From: Marivita sp965656765
GTDB taxonomy: Bacteria > Pseudomonadota > Alphaproteobacteria > Rhodobacterales > Rhodobacteraceae
NCBI RefSeq assembly: GCF_965656765.1
Contig: NZ_CBFHLV010000001.1
Span: forward strand, 62,001-126,000
Length of the DNA: 64,000 nucleotides
Direction: 5' to 3'
The notes under the pieces were generated by a model. That model searched no databases. It was not told the origin of the DNA and saw only the letters and a program-made list of their open reading frames with translations. Below, piece after piece: positions 35,284-42,866 of this stretch. Both the position numbers and the translations under genes were made by a program. Positions within the stretch are counted from its first letter, which is position 1; the number at the start of each line of letters is the position of its first letter.

Positions 35284-35374
35284 CAAGCCCTCCCTTGCCT
35301 TCTGCCCTGTGGTTCCAGATACACTGAGCATCCGACTGAACACGCGCAACCCCAAACCTTGAGGAAGAGAATTC

Positions 35375-36394
35375 ATGTCCGATACGATGTCCCGCATCAC
35401 CCTCGCGCGCCGCCCCAAAGGCGCGCCGGTGCCGGAAGACTTCAAACTGGAAACCGGTGCTGTTCCCACCCCATCGACAGGCGACGTTCTGATCGAAGTG
35501 ACCCATCTGTCCCTGGACCCCTACATGCGCGGCCGCATGGATGACGTCAAAAGCTATGCCCCGTCGGTCGATCTGGGCGGCACGATGACAGGCCAAGGCG
35601 TCGGTCGCGTGCTTGAAAGCAAATCAGACGGTTTTGCCAAAGGCGACATGGTCACTGGCATGACCGGATGGGCCAGCCATGCCTGCCTGCCGAGCAATGA
35701 ACTGCGCAAGCTTGACCCGTCGCTACCGCCCTCGACCGCTTTGGGTGTGCTTGGAATGCCCGGGTTGACCGGTTGGGTCGGCCTCAATGAATTCGGGAAA
35801 CCCAAGTCTGGCGAAACACTGGTCGTCGGTGCCGCCACTGGCCCAGTTGGGTCCATGGTCGGACAATTGGCGAAACAAATGGGCCTTCGTACCATCGCCA
35901 TTGCCGGGGGGGCGGAAAAATGCCGCCTCGCCACGGACACCTTCGGCTTTGACGCTGCCATCGACCACCGCGCCCACGCAGACGCCACATCTCTGCGCGC
36001 TGCCATTACCGAGGCCGCCCCGGACGGCGTTGATATCTATTGGGAGAACGTCGCGGGCCAAGTCTTGGAAGCCGTGATGCCACTGATGAACGTACACGGG
36101 CGTATCCCGGTATGCGGTATGATCGCGTGGTATGGCGGTTCAAACATCGCGCCAGAAAACCAACTGCCCGCCATGTGGCGCAGCATTCTGGTCAAACGGC
36201 TTCAGGTCTCGGGCTTTATCATCTTCGACCATTGGGATCAGTATCCCGCGTTCCTCAAAGACGTTGGCCCAAAGGTTGCGGCGAACGAAATCGCTTATCT
36301 TGAAGATGTGGCGGAAGGGTTGGAAAACGCGCCGGATGCGTTCATCTCCATGCTCAAAGGCGGCAATACCGGCAAGCAGATCGTAAAGCTCTGA
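35375..36394 (+). CDS. NADP-dependent oxidoreductase, zinc-free MDR (CurA-like)
   Basis: This 339-residue protein has the leukotriene B4 dehydrogenase/CurA pattern: DPYMRGRM near residue 50, the cofactor segment VVGAATGPVGSMVGQLAK, and IYWENVAGQVLEAV. It lacks the zinc ligands of alcohol dehydrogenases. Members reduce alpha,beta-unsaturated carbonyls with NADPH. It is divergent from the acyl-CoA ligase gene, sharing a 91-bp promoter region, and converges on the helicase gene with one base between the stops. Confidence 0.9.
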   Translation: MSDTMSRITLARRPKGAPVPEDFKLETGAVPTPSTGDVLIEVTHLSLDPYMRGRMDDVKSYAPSVDLGGTMTGQGVGRVLESKSDGFAKGDMVTGMTGWASHACLPSNELRKLDPSLPPSTALGVLGMPGLTGWVGLNEFGKPKSGETLVVGAATGPVGSMVGQLAKQMGLRTIAIAGGAEKCRLATDTFGFDAAIDHRAHADATSLRAAITEAAPDGVDIYWENVAGQVLEAVMPLMNVHGRIPVCGMIAWYGGSNIAPENQLPAMWRSILVKRLQVSGFIIFDHWDQYPAFLKDVGPKVAANEIAYLEDVAEGLENAPDAFISMLKGGNTGKQIVKL

Positions 36395-36395
36395 G

Positions 36396-37928
36396 CTACA
36401 ACTCGGCTTCAACCTCAAGCGCCAGGGGGGCCGCAGGTGCGGCCCTCAGATCATCAAGCTGCAACGGCCCGGAAGGTTTCGACAACCGGTTGCGCACCAC
36501 CCAATGCAGCCGGGTCGACGCGCGGGTGATCGCCACATAGGCCAACCGTTTCCACAAAGGCTGACCCGCCTCGCTCCGCCCCATCCGTGCGGCGGCATAT
36601 AAGTCTGGCGCAAAGACCTGTACCGCGTCCCATTGTGACCCCTGCGCCTTGTGAATAGTCACAGCCGCGCCGTGCAAAAAGGTTGCCCCCATCCGTGCGG
36701 CAAACGGGATGAATGGTTCTTCTTCGTCGGGCTTTTCGATCTTCACAATCGACGCCGCCGACACTTGCGGATCTTCCGCCCCGATCACATGCAAACGTGA
36801 AAACCCCGGCTTGCGCCCTGGTCCCAGATAAATAACCTGAGCCCCTTTGATCAGGCCACGCGCCTCAAGATCGAGCCGTTTTTTCCTGTGTTTCAGGGGC
36901 AATTCAAGCCCATCACAGATCAGCGGTTCACCTTCCAGCAACGAATCCTCCGGCGCGCCATGCACGGCCCGGAATGCGTTGATCAGACGGATACGCGTCG
37001 CATTGCGCCAGACCAGAACCGGCGACCGTGCCATCAGATCAACCTCGACTCGCTGCCCCCAGATCACCCGATCATCGGTCCGCGCGATGTCTTCGACCAT
37101 CCGCTCGAAACCCTCAAAGTCGAGCTGCGGATCAGCCAGCGCATGGGCCAGATCAAGGATTGGATTGTCTGCATCTTGCCGGTGGATACGGCTAAGGTTC
37201 AGCACTTGGCTGGTTGCAAGGGTTTCAAACACCATCTTGCCGGACTGGTTCACTGGGGCCAACTGCGCTGGATCGCCAAACAAAAGCAGGTTCGGGAAAA
37301 TCTCGCGCAGATCTTCGACCTGACGTTCATCCAGCATCGACGCCTCATCCACGAACCCGATATCCAACGGATCTTCTCGCCGCTTCCATCCGGTGATGAA
37401 ATCTGATCCTCGCAGTCCTGCAGCAGCCAAGGCCGCCGGGATCGACTTATGCGACTCGTAAGACAGTTGAGCGCGCGCAAGGCCCTCTTCGGTGAGGCCT
37501 TCAATCTCGGGCTTTTCGCCGTTGCCCATCAGCCATTCGGCGATGCGCTCGTATTCCGGGTCATAAACTGGCGTATAGAGAATGCGATGGATCGTCGTTG
37601 CAGGTACGCCGCGCATACGCAAGACAAACGCGGCTTTGTTCGTGGGCGCCAAAACAGCCAGCGTGCGCCGATCCTTACGCCGGCGACCTTCGTAATCGGC
37701 CGACACGATGTCGACGCCCGCGTTTTGCAAAGACTTGCACAGCTCTGCCAAAAGCAGCGTCTTGCCGGATCCGGCCTTGCCGGTGATCGCCATGATCTTG
37801 GTTTTGCTGTCATTCGGCGGCAGCAAGATACCGTCATCCAGATCGACACCTGCATCGCGCAGCATGTCCGCCACCGCATCATGTGCGGCAGCCTGATCTT
37901 CCGAATATATAAGCGCGGGCACTATCAT
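36396..37928 (-). CDS. ATP-dependent DNA helicase, RecD/Dda-like (SF1)
   Basis: This 510-residue protein has the Walker A motif GKAGSGKT (residues 50-57), the Walker B region GFVDEASML, motif III GDPAQLAPV and the C-terminal UvrD-like motif TIHKAQGSQWDAV followed by YVAITRAS. It looks like a stand-alone SF1B helicase akin to RecD2 or Dda, without RecB/C partners, and may act in repair or fork processing. It is next to the luxI-luxR pair on the same strand with a 38-base gap but is not obviously part of quorum sensing. Confidence 0.88.
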   Translation of the reverse strand: MIVPALIYSEDQAAAHDAVADMLRDAGVDLDDGILLPPNDSKTKIMAITGKAGSGKTLLLAELCKSLQNAGVDIVSADYEGRRRKDRRTLAVLAPTNKAAFVLRMRGVPATTIHRILYTPVYDPEYERIAEWLMGNGEKPEIEGLTEEGLARAQLSYESHKSIPAALAAAGLRGSDFITGWKRREDPLDIGFVDEASMLDERQVEDLREIFPNLLLFGDPAQLAPVNQSGKMVFETLATSQVLNLSRIHRQDADNPILDLAHALADPQLDFEGFERMVEDIARTDDRVIWGQRVEVDLMARSPVLVWRNATRIRLINAFRAVHGAPEDSLLEGEPLICDGLELPLKHRKKRLDLEARGLIKGAQVIYLGPGRKPGFSRLHVIGAEDPQVSAASIVKIEKPDEEEPFIPFAARMGATFLHGAAVTIHKAQGSQWDAVQVFAPDLYAAARMGRSEAGQPLWKRLAYVAITRASTRLHWVVRNRLSKPSGPLQLDDLRAAPAAPLALEVEAEL

Positions 37929-37966
37929 GCCGCGACACTATCCTCAGCCGCCATAAGGCACCAGCG

Positions 37967-38605
37967 TCAGGCCGCACTAACATCGGGTTGCGGCACCACG
38001 TCACGAAACGCCGCATCGAACCAGCCACGCGATGCCTCCAGCGTCACGTCGGACACGCGCGCCACCTGTTTCTGCGCCGCCTCCGAGAACTCCCAAAGTC
38101 CCACGCTGATCGACTGTCGGCCTTCGCCTTGCATACTCAACACCTCGGGCGCCGCGCCGATCCGATTGTAAATTCGCACCATACGCGCATCGAACACGCC
38201 GACAAAGTGTTTTACACCAAAGCCTTGCATGATTTCACCACCGGCCAGCATCAACGCCGCTGCGGTCCCCTGCTCTGCATTCTGAGACAGACAAAACCGC
38301 GTGCATTCCCAGATCAACGGGCTTTGGAAGGGCACACCGTCCGTCAAATCAAGGAAATGCTCGTTCACCATAGTGCGGCCCGTCGTGGGCAAGAACCGCA
38401 TTGATCCACCATGTGTGCCCTGCGCAGTTTCCCAAATCACATAAAGCGGGTTGAGGTCGTCATAGGCATCACGCTCTTGCCCGGCCTTGTTGACCGTGAC
38501 GTCCCACTCCAACCGGGTTTTAAACTGATCCGCCCGATCCTCGAACATGGTGCGCGCCAAAAGCGGGTACTTTGTCAGCTGATCGCCATACAGGTATCGA
38601 ATCAT
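37967..38605 (-). CDS. luxI: Acyl-homoserine-lactone synthase (LuxI family)
   Basis: This 212-residue protein carries the conserved LuxI residues at nearly canonical positions: Arg24, Phe28, Trp34, the Asp pair near 49-50, Arg70, Glu100 and Arg103. It makes an N-acyl-homoserine lactone signal from acyl-ACP and S-adenosylmethionine. The luxR gene is 116 bases upstream on the same strand, and a dyad in that gap could be its operator. The acyl chain of the signal cannot be predicted here. Confidence 0.93.
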   Translation of the reverse strand: MIRYLYGDQLTKYPLLARTMFEDRADQFKTRLEWDVTVNKAGQERDAYDDLNPLYVIWETAQGTHGGSMRFLPTTGRTMVNEHFLDLTDGVPFQSPLIWECTRFCLSQNAEQGTAAALMLAGGEIMQGFGVKHFVGVFDARMVRIYNRIGAAPEVLSMQGEGRQSISVGLWEFSEAAQKQVARVSDVTLEASRGWFDAAFRDVVPQPDVSAA

Positions 38606-38666
38606 GAGACTATCCTCCGTTGCTGGCGGACAGGCTGGTATTCAAAGGTGAAGGGAGTCTTTCAGC

Positions 38667-38687
38667 GCCGAACGTTGGCCGTTGCGC
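38667..38687. promoter_or_regulatory. Candidate lux-box-like dyad upstream of luxI
   Basis: AACG-TTGGC-CGTT at 38671-38683 is a perfect 4-bp dyad with a 5-bp spacer, and three more flanking positions match symmetrically. It is centred about 72 bases before the luxI start, a position where a LuxR-type activator could bind. It is not a consensus lux box. Confidence 0.35.
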
Positions 38688-38721
38688 GGAGTACTGTAGC
38701 TAATTTGGAAACAATCAGTCG

Positions 38722-39450
38722 TCAGACCACGATCTGCCCGCGTGCCATTGCACGCGCAACCGCATGCGTGGTGTTGAGAGCACCCAGTTTAAACCGCGCG
38801 CTTTCGATATAGACCCGCAGCGTGTGCTCAGAGATCGACAAGGTATCGGCCACCTGCGCGCGGCTGTAGCCCACCGCCAGCAGGGTCATCGTTTCAACCT
38901 CTCTTGGTGACAACGGCTGCGTCGGCTCAGGCTTGCGTCCCGGTTCCAGCTTTAACGCGGTTTGGTTGAAGTAATGCGCCAACAAAATCAGATCGCGTCG
39001 GTTCAATTCGGTAAAGCGCGTCCATTCGTCGTCTGCGCAGGTATGGCTGACCGTAAACAAGGCAAATTGCCCATTCGGACCGCGTATCGGAATGGAATAA
39101 CCTTGATTTCCGATCCCATGTGCGACGGCATCGGTCATGAACGCACGGGCGGCCTTGCCGGACCAATCAAGCCGTTTCCAATCAACTGGATGAAAGCGTT
39201 GATAGCAGCCAATCACCACCGGATCGACACGCAAGTATCCCTTTTCAAGATATCGTGCGACCCATTTCGGATCATATGTCCCGCATCCATATTGCGTGCC
39301 GTTGCTTGACACCCAATGATACACCATGTCGTCCACCGCGTAGTAATCGCGCAGCCATTCCATGATGTTCTGCAATTCCTCAAGACGAGCGGCGCACTCC
39401 AATCGTGCGATCACGTCGTCCAGTTGCGGCACTCGTTCCAAGAAGCCCAC
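38722..39450 (-). CDS. luxR: LuxR-family quorum-sensing regulator
   Basis: This 242-residue protein has an autoinducer-binding domain (about 20-165), including LRVDPVVIGCYQRFHPVDW with the conserved Asp, Pro and Trp, and a C-terminal LuxR helix-turn-helix LSPREVETMTLLAVGYSRAQ. It probably binds the homoserine lactone made by the adjacent LuxI and controls its own regulon. The start appears to be GTG with AAAGGGA before it. A small gene (39380-39595) overlaps its first codons. The ccr gene lies upstream on the same strand. Confidence 0.92.
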   Translation of the reverse strand: MGFLERVPQLDDVIARLECAARLEELQNIMEWLRDYYAVDDMVYHWVSSNGTQYGCGTYDPKWVARYLEKGYLRVDPVVIGCYQRFHPVDWKRLDWSGKAARAFMTDAVAHGIGNQGYSIPIRGPNGQFALFTVSHTCADDEWTRFTELNRRDLILLAHYFNQTALKLEPGRKPEPTQPLSPREVETMTLLAVGYSRAQVADTLSISEHTLRVYIESARFKLGALNTTHAVARAMARGQIVV

Positions 39451-39595
39451 GGTCTATCCCTTTGCCGTGCGAACCAATCTCTGCTTGTGCTACCAGTTGC
39501 GTATCATCCAGCTTGGCAGCCAACGCATCCAGATCGTTCGCCACGGCAAACGTCTTGAGGTCGGTCAACACATCTATGATCCAGTCATGTCCCAT
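39380..39595 (-). CDS. Small conserved protein overlapping luxR
   Basis: This 71-residue open frame begins GHDWIIDVLTDLKTFAVAND, continues LDALAAKLDDTQLVAQAEI, and ends in a basic tail. It looks like a real helical protein, and from memory similar small proteins precede luxR in other Rhodobacteraceae. It overlaps the first 71 bases of luxR in another frame, so translation of the two is likely coupled. Function unknown. The alternative is that only the first part is real and the tail over luxR is not conserved. Confidence 0.55.
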   Translation of the reverse strand: MGHDWIIDVLTDLKTFAVANDLDALAAKLDDTQLVAQAEIGSHGKGIDRGLLGTSAATGRRDRTIGVRRSS

Positions 39596-39739
39596 GACAC
39601 CGTCACCCTGAGATAGTTAACAGAAAGTTAACACAACCATAGCATGTGGCAGAAATTTGGCAAACTCCCTGATTCCAACTCCCCAAATATGGCGAGGATG
39701 TGACATCAGGGACTTTGACTTATCAAACACGCTGCCCAA

Positions 39740-39772
39740 CAAAAAAACCCGCAGGCCAGATGGCCCACGGGT
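39740..39772 (-). terminator. Rho-independent terminator of ccr
   Basis: On the minus strand ACCCG-CA-GGCC pairs with GGCC-CA-CGGGT (with a 2x2 internal mismatch) and is followed by seven T. It lies about 30 bases after the ccr stop and separates ccr from the luxR region. Confidence 0.75.
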
Positions 39773-39801
39773 CTAGATAGCAAACAGAAGTAAGCAGAAG
39801 G

Positions 39802-41088
39802 TTACGACCGCGCTGTCAAAGCATCCTCGAACGTGCGCAACCCGGTTTTGGGGGATTGAACCAGCACGGCCATGTTGCCTGGCTTATGTTCATTGCGCAG
39901 CATCTTGGTATGCGCCTGTGGGATCTCGTCCCACGGGAAAACTTCCGACATGCACGGATCCAGACGGCGCTCGACCATCAACTGGTTCGCAGATGCCGCC
40001 TGCTTGAGATGCGCAAAGTGCGATCCCTGAAGACGCTTCTGGTGCATCCACATATACCGCACGTCGAACGTACAGTTGAAACCGGTGGTGCCAGCGCAGA
40101 TCACAACCATACCGCCTTTTTTGCAGACCAGCGTGGACACAGGGAAAGTCGATTCACCGGGGTGTTCAAACACCATGTCCACATTATTGCCCTTGCCAGT
40201 GATATCCCAAATGGCTTTGCCGAACTTCCGCGCCTCAGCGAACCATTCTTTATATTCGGGCGTGTTAACTGTCGGCAGCTGCCCCCAGCATTTGAAATCC
40301 TTGCGGTTGATGACGCCCTTGGCGCCCATCGACATCACGAAATCACGCTTGTCTTCGTCAGAAATGACACCGATTGCGTTCGCACCTGCCGTGTTGGCCA
40401 ATTGGATCGCATACGACCCCAGGCCACCAGAAGCGCCCCAAACCAGAACGTTCTGACCCGGGCGCAACTCATGCGGCTGGTGCCCGAACAACATCCGATA
40501 GGCTGTCGCCAAAGTCAGCGTATAACAGGCGCTTTCTTCCCAGGTCAGGTGCTTTGGACGTGGCATCAACTGCTGCGCCTGAACGCGGGTAAACTGCGAA
40601 AACGAGCCATCCGGCGTTTCATAACCCCAGATGCGCTGCGTGGGACTGAACATCGGATCACCGCCGTTGCATTCCTCGTCGTCGCCATCATCTTGATTAC
40701 AATGGATGACAACCTCGTCGCCAACTTTCCAGCGCTTAACTTTATCGCCAACTTTCCAAACGATGCCAGACGCATCAGACCCAGCGATGTGGTAATCTGC
40801 CTTGTGACCATCGAACGGGCTGATCGGCTGGCCAAGACCGGCCCAGACGCCGTTGTAGTTCACACCGGCCGCCATCACGAGAACCAGCACCTCGTGGCTG
40901 TCGATATCCCATGTGTCGACGACTTCGACTTCAAACGACTTTTCCGGCTCACCGTGACGTTCCCGGCGAATAGCCCACGAATACATCTGCTTTGGGACAT
41001 ACCCAAGCGGAGGCATTTCGCCGATCTCGTACAGGTCTTTTTCAGGCGCGTCATATGCCGCGATGCCCGTCTGCTGGTCCAATGCCAT
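39802..41088 (-). CDS. ccr: Crotonyl-CoA carboxylase/reductase
   Basis: This 428-residue MDR-superfamily enzyme has the characteristic N-terminal YEIGEMPPLGYVPKQMY, GSDASGIVW, the cofactor segment LVWGASGGLGSYAIQLA, and the long central insertion typical of Ccr. It reductively carboxylates crotonyl-CoA to (2S)-ethylmalonyl-CoA with NADPH and CO2, the key reaction of the ethylmalonyl-CoA pathway. AAGGAGG precedes the ATG. The order luxR-luxI next to ccr is known from several roseobacters. Ethylmalonyl-CoA mutase is encoded 1.8 kb away in the divergent direction. Confidence 0.95.
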   Translation of the reverse strand: MALDQQTGIAAYDAPEKDLYEIGEMPPLGYVPKQMYSWAIRRERHGEPEKSFEVEVVDTWDIDSHEVLVLVMAAGVNYNGVWAGLGQPISPFDGHKADYHIAGSDASGIVWKVGDKVKRWKVGDEVVIHCNQDDGDDEECNGGDPMFSPTQRIWGYETPDGSFSQFTRVQAQQLMPRPKHLTWEESACYTLTLATAYRMLFGHQPHELRPGQNVLVWGASGGLGSYAIQLANTAGANAIGVISDEDKRDFVMSMGAKGVINRKDFKCWGQLPTVNTPEYKEWFAEARKFGKAIWDITGKGNNVDMVFEHPGESTFPVSTLVCKKGGMVVICAGTTGFNCTFDVRYMWMHQKRLQGSHFAHLKQAASANQLMVERRLDPCMSEVFPWDEIPQAHTKMLRNEHKPGNMAVLVQSPKTGLRTFEDALTARS

Positions 41089-41249
41089 CGGAGCCTCCTT
41101 CAGTGATGTTCAATTCGTGCCGCAATGCAGAATCGCGGCGTCTGACCCTGAAATAGGGGGCCGCTTGAAATTATGCAACAAGATTTCATCTGTTTTTGTA
41201 ATTTTATGACCCAGCAACCGCAGCAAAGCCTTCGCAACCGCAGCAGAAA

Positions 41250-42593
41250 CTATAGCAAGTGCTTGATCGAGTTGGCATAGAACTGCGCCAGCTGCGCTTT
41301 CTCGGCCGGAATGCTTAGCACGTCATCCGTTTCGACCACGATCCGCCGTTCCAGCAGATTGCGCAGACCGAACTCGACCGCATAATCCCGGTTGTTCCGT
41401 GGCAAATGCACCTGCGCGCCTTCAAGGGATTTCATCGCATCGCCAAACGCGATCTCAAGCTGGTCGCGCGCCATCGATCCCTTCGTCAGCAACAAGTATG
41501 CGATCAAAGGCACGGGCAAGACGGGCACCGCGTCGGCAATGCGAGACATGATGGTCTCGGACAGAACATCAGGGTTACTGTGCCCAAGCTCCACTTCACG
41601 CAAGGTCAAAGGTTTGCCGAAACTCACTGCGGCATATCCAAATTTGTGAAACTTGCCAGTGATCCGAAGCCAAAGCTGTCGCAAGATCGCTAGAAACACG
41701 ACACTGATCCGAGCGCGAAACTTGCGGTCGCCCTGCACTTGGGCACGCAGCAGGATCGTGTCCTCAAGCACCCGGTCATAATTGAGCGCCACCGGCACAA
41801 ACACCACATCCCTTTGGGCCGTAGCCGCACCTTCAAGGATGTATTTCAGAATGCCAACCTTTGGCGCGGCAACACTGCCATCAAGGCTTAACCCACCCTC
41901 GGGAAACACCGCTTGTGTGACACCAGCCCCGGTTGCTTGCTGCACGTACTTTGCCAGAACCTTGCGATAAAGATCATTGCGGGATTTGCGCCGGATAAAG
42001 TAAGCGCCCATCGCCCGAATAAGCCGTGACAAGGGCCAAACTCGTGCCCATTCACCAACAGCATAGGACAGCGCAGACCGGTCGGCAGCAAGGTACGTAA
42101 CCAACACGTAGTCCATATTCGACCTGTGGTTCATTACGAACACGACAGTCGCTTCTGGATCAACGTCCGCCAATCCGGCGTCTTGGTGTACCATCCGCAC
42201 ACGGTAAAGCGCTGTACTCAGAAACCGCGCCGCACGAATGGCAAAGCTGAAATACGCCCAAGCCGAAAACGACGGCACGATTTCCCGCGCATATCGGCGC
42301 GCACGTTCAAAGGCGACGTCCTCGCGAACCCCTTCGACCTTGGCGTGGTCGACAATCGCCTGCGTTATCTCGGGGTCGTAGACCAAGCGCTGGATCATGT
42401 CCTGTCTGCGCAACAGCTTGAACGGCTGGATCGGCCTCTCAAGCCGCGCGTTCAATCGCTTGACCGCCTTTTCCATCCGTCTGCGAAAGAACCACCGCAC
42501 CGAGGGAAACAGGAAATGCGATGCAAAGGTTACCGCCGCGAACAGCAAGATGAGCAAAAAAGCCCATAAAGGTAATGTCACCTGCGATGTCAT
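41250..42593 (-). CDS. Glycerol-3-phosphate/1-acylglycerol-3-phosphate acyltransferase-like protein
   Basis: This 447-residue protein has an N-terminal membrane segment (about 8-28), then the acyltransferase motif NHRSNMDYV (H-x4-D) and FPEGGLSLDG, followed by a C-terminal region resembling PlsB-type enzymes. It probably acylates glycerol phosphate or lysophosphatidate in phospholipid synthesis. It lies upstream of ccr on the same strand after a 161-base gap, and the two need not be cotranscribed. Confidence 0.82.
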   Translation of the reverse strand: MTSQVTLPLWAFLLILLFAAVTFASHFLFPSVRWFFRRRMEKAVKRLNARLERPIQPFKLLRRQDMIQRLVYDPEITQAIVDHAKVEGVREDVAFERARRYAREIVPSFSAWAYFSFAIRAARFLSTALYRVRMVHQDAGLADVDPEATVVFVMNHRSNMDYVLVTYLAADRSALSYAVGEWARVWPLSRLIRAMGAYFIRRKSRNDLYRKVLAKYVQQATGAGVTQAVFPEGGLSLDGSVAAPKVGILKYILEGAATAQRDVVFVPVALNYDRVLEDTILLRAQVQGDRKFRARISVVFLAILRQLWLRITGKFHKFGYAAVSFGKPLTLREVELGHSNPDVLSETIMSRIADAVPVLPVPLIAYLLLTKGSMARDQLEIAFGDAMKSLEGAQVHLPRNNRDYAVEFGLRNLLERRIVVETDDVLSIPAEKAQLAQFYANSIKHLL

Positions 42594-42746
42594 GACCGCA
42601 CTCTCGCAACGAAGCTGAACCGGGTAAACACCTTATGACGACCACCCAAACGACAGGCTCTTGTTTGCTTCGGCTCAATTAGCGTCCATGCGCGTATCCT
42701 GCGACACCTCTTTGGCTTTTCCAAGGTAGCGGGCATGGAGTATGCT

Positions 42747-42768
42747 GTTACGCAAAAAAAAGCGTAAC
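42747..42768. repeat. Inverted repeat in the ecm promoter region
   Basis: GTTACGC and GCGTAAC flank a run of eight A, a perfect 7-bp dyad. It is followed at 42769-42781 by a second small dyad, GCCGC-AGC-GCGGC. Both lie in the 273-bp gap before ethylmalonyl-CoA mutase and may be regulator sites. On the plus strand neither is followed by a T-run, so they are not terminators. Confidence 0.5.
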
Positions 42769-42866
42769 GCCGCAGCGCGGCGAATTGACAGCGACACAAA
42801 GTTTCACGTATGCATCGCAAAACGCAACAAGATTACCGGGCGAATCTCGCCGTTGACGGAGCCGAT

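Noticed and set aside
39856..41106. 416-codon plus-strand open frame opposite ccr
   Set aside because: It lies fully antisense to crotonyl-CoA carboxylase/reductase and shows no recognisable domain.
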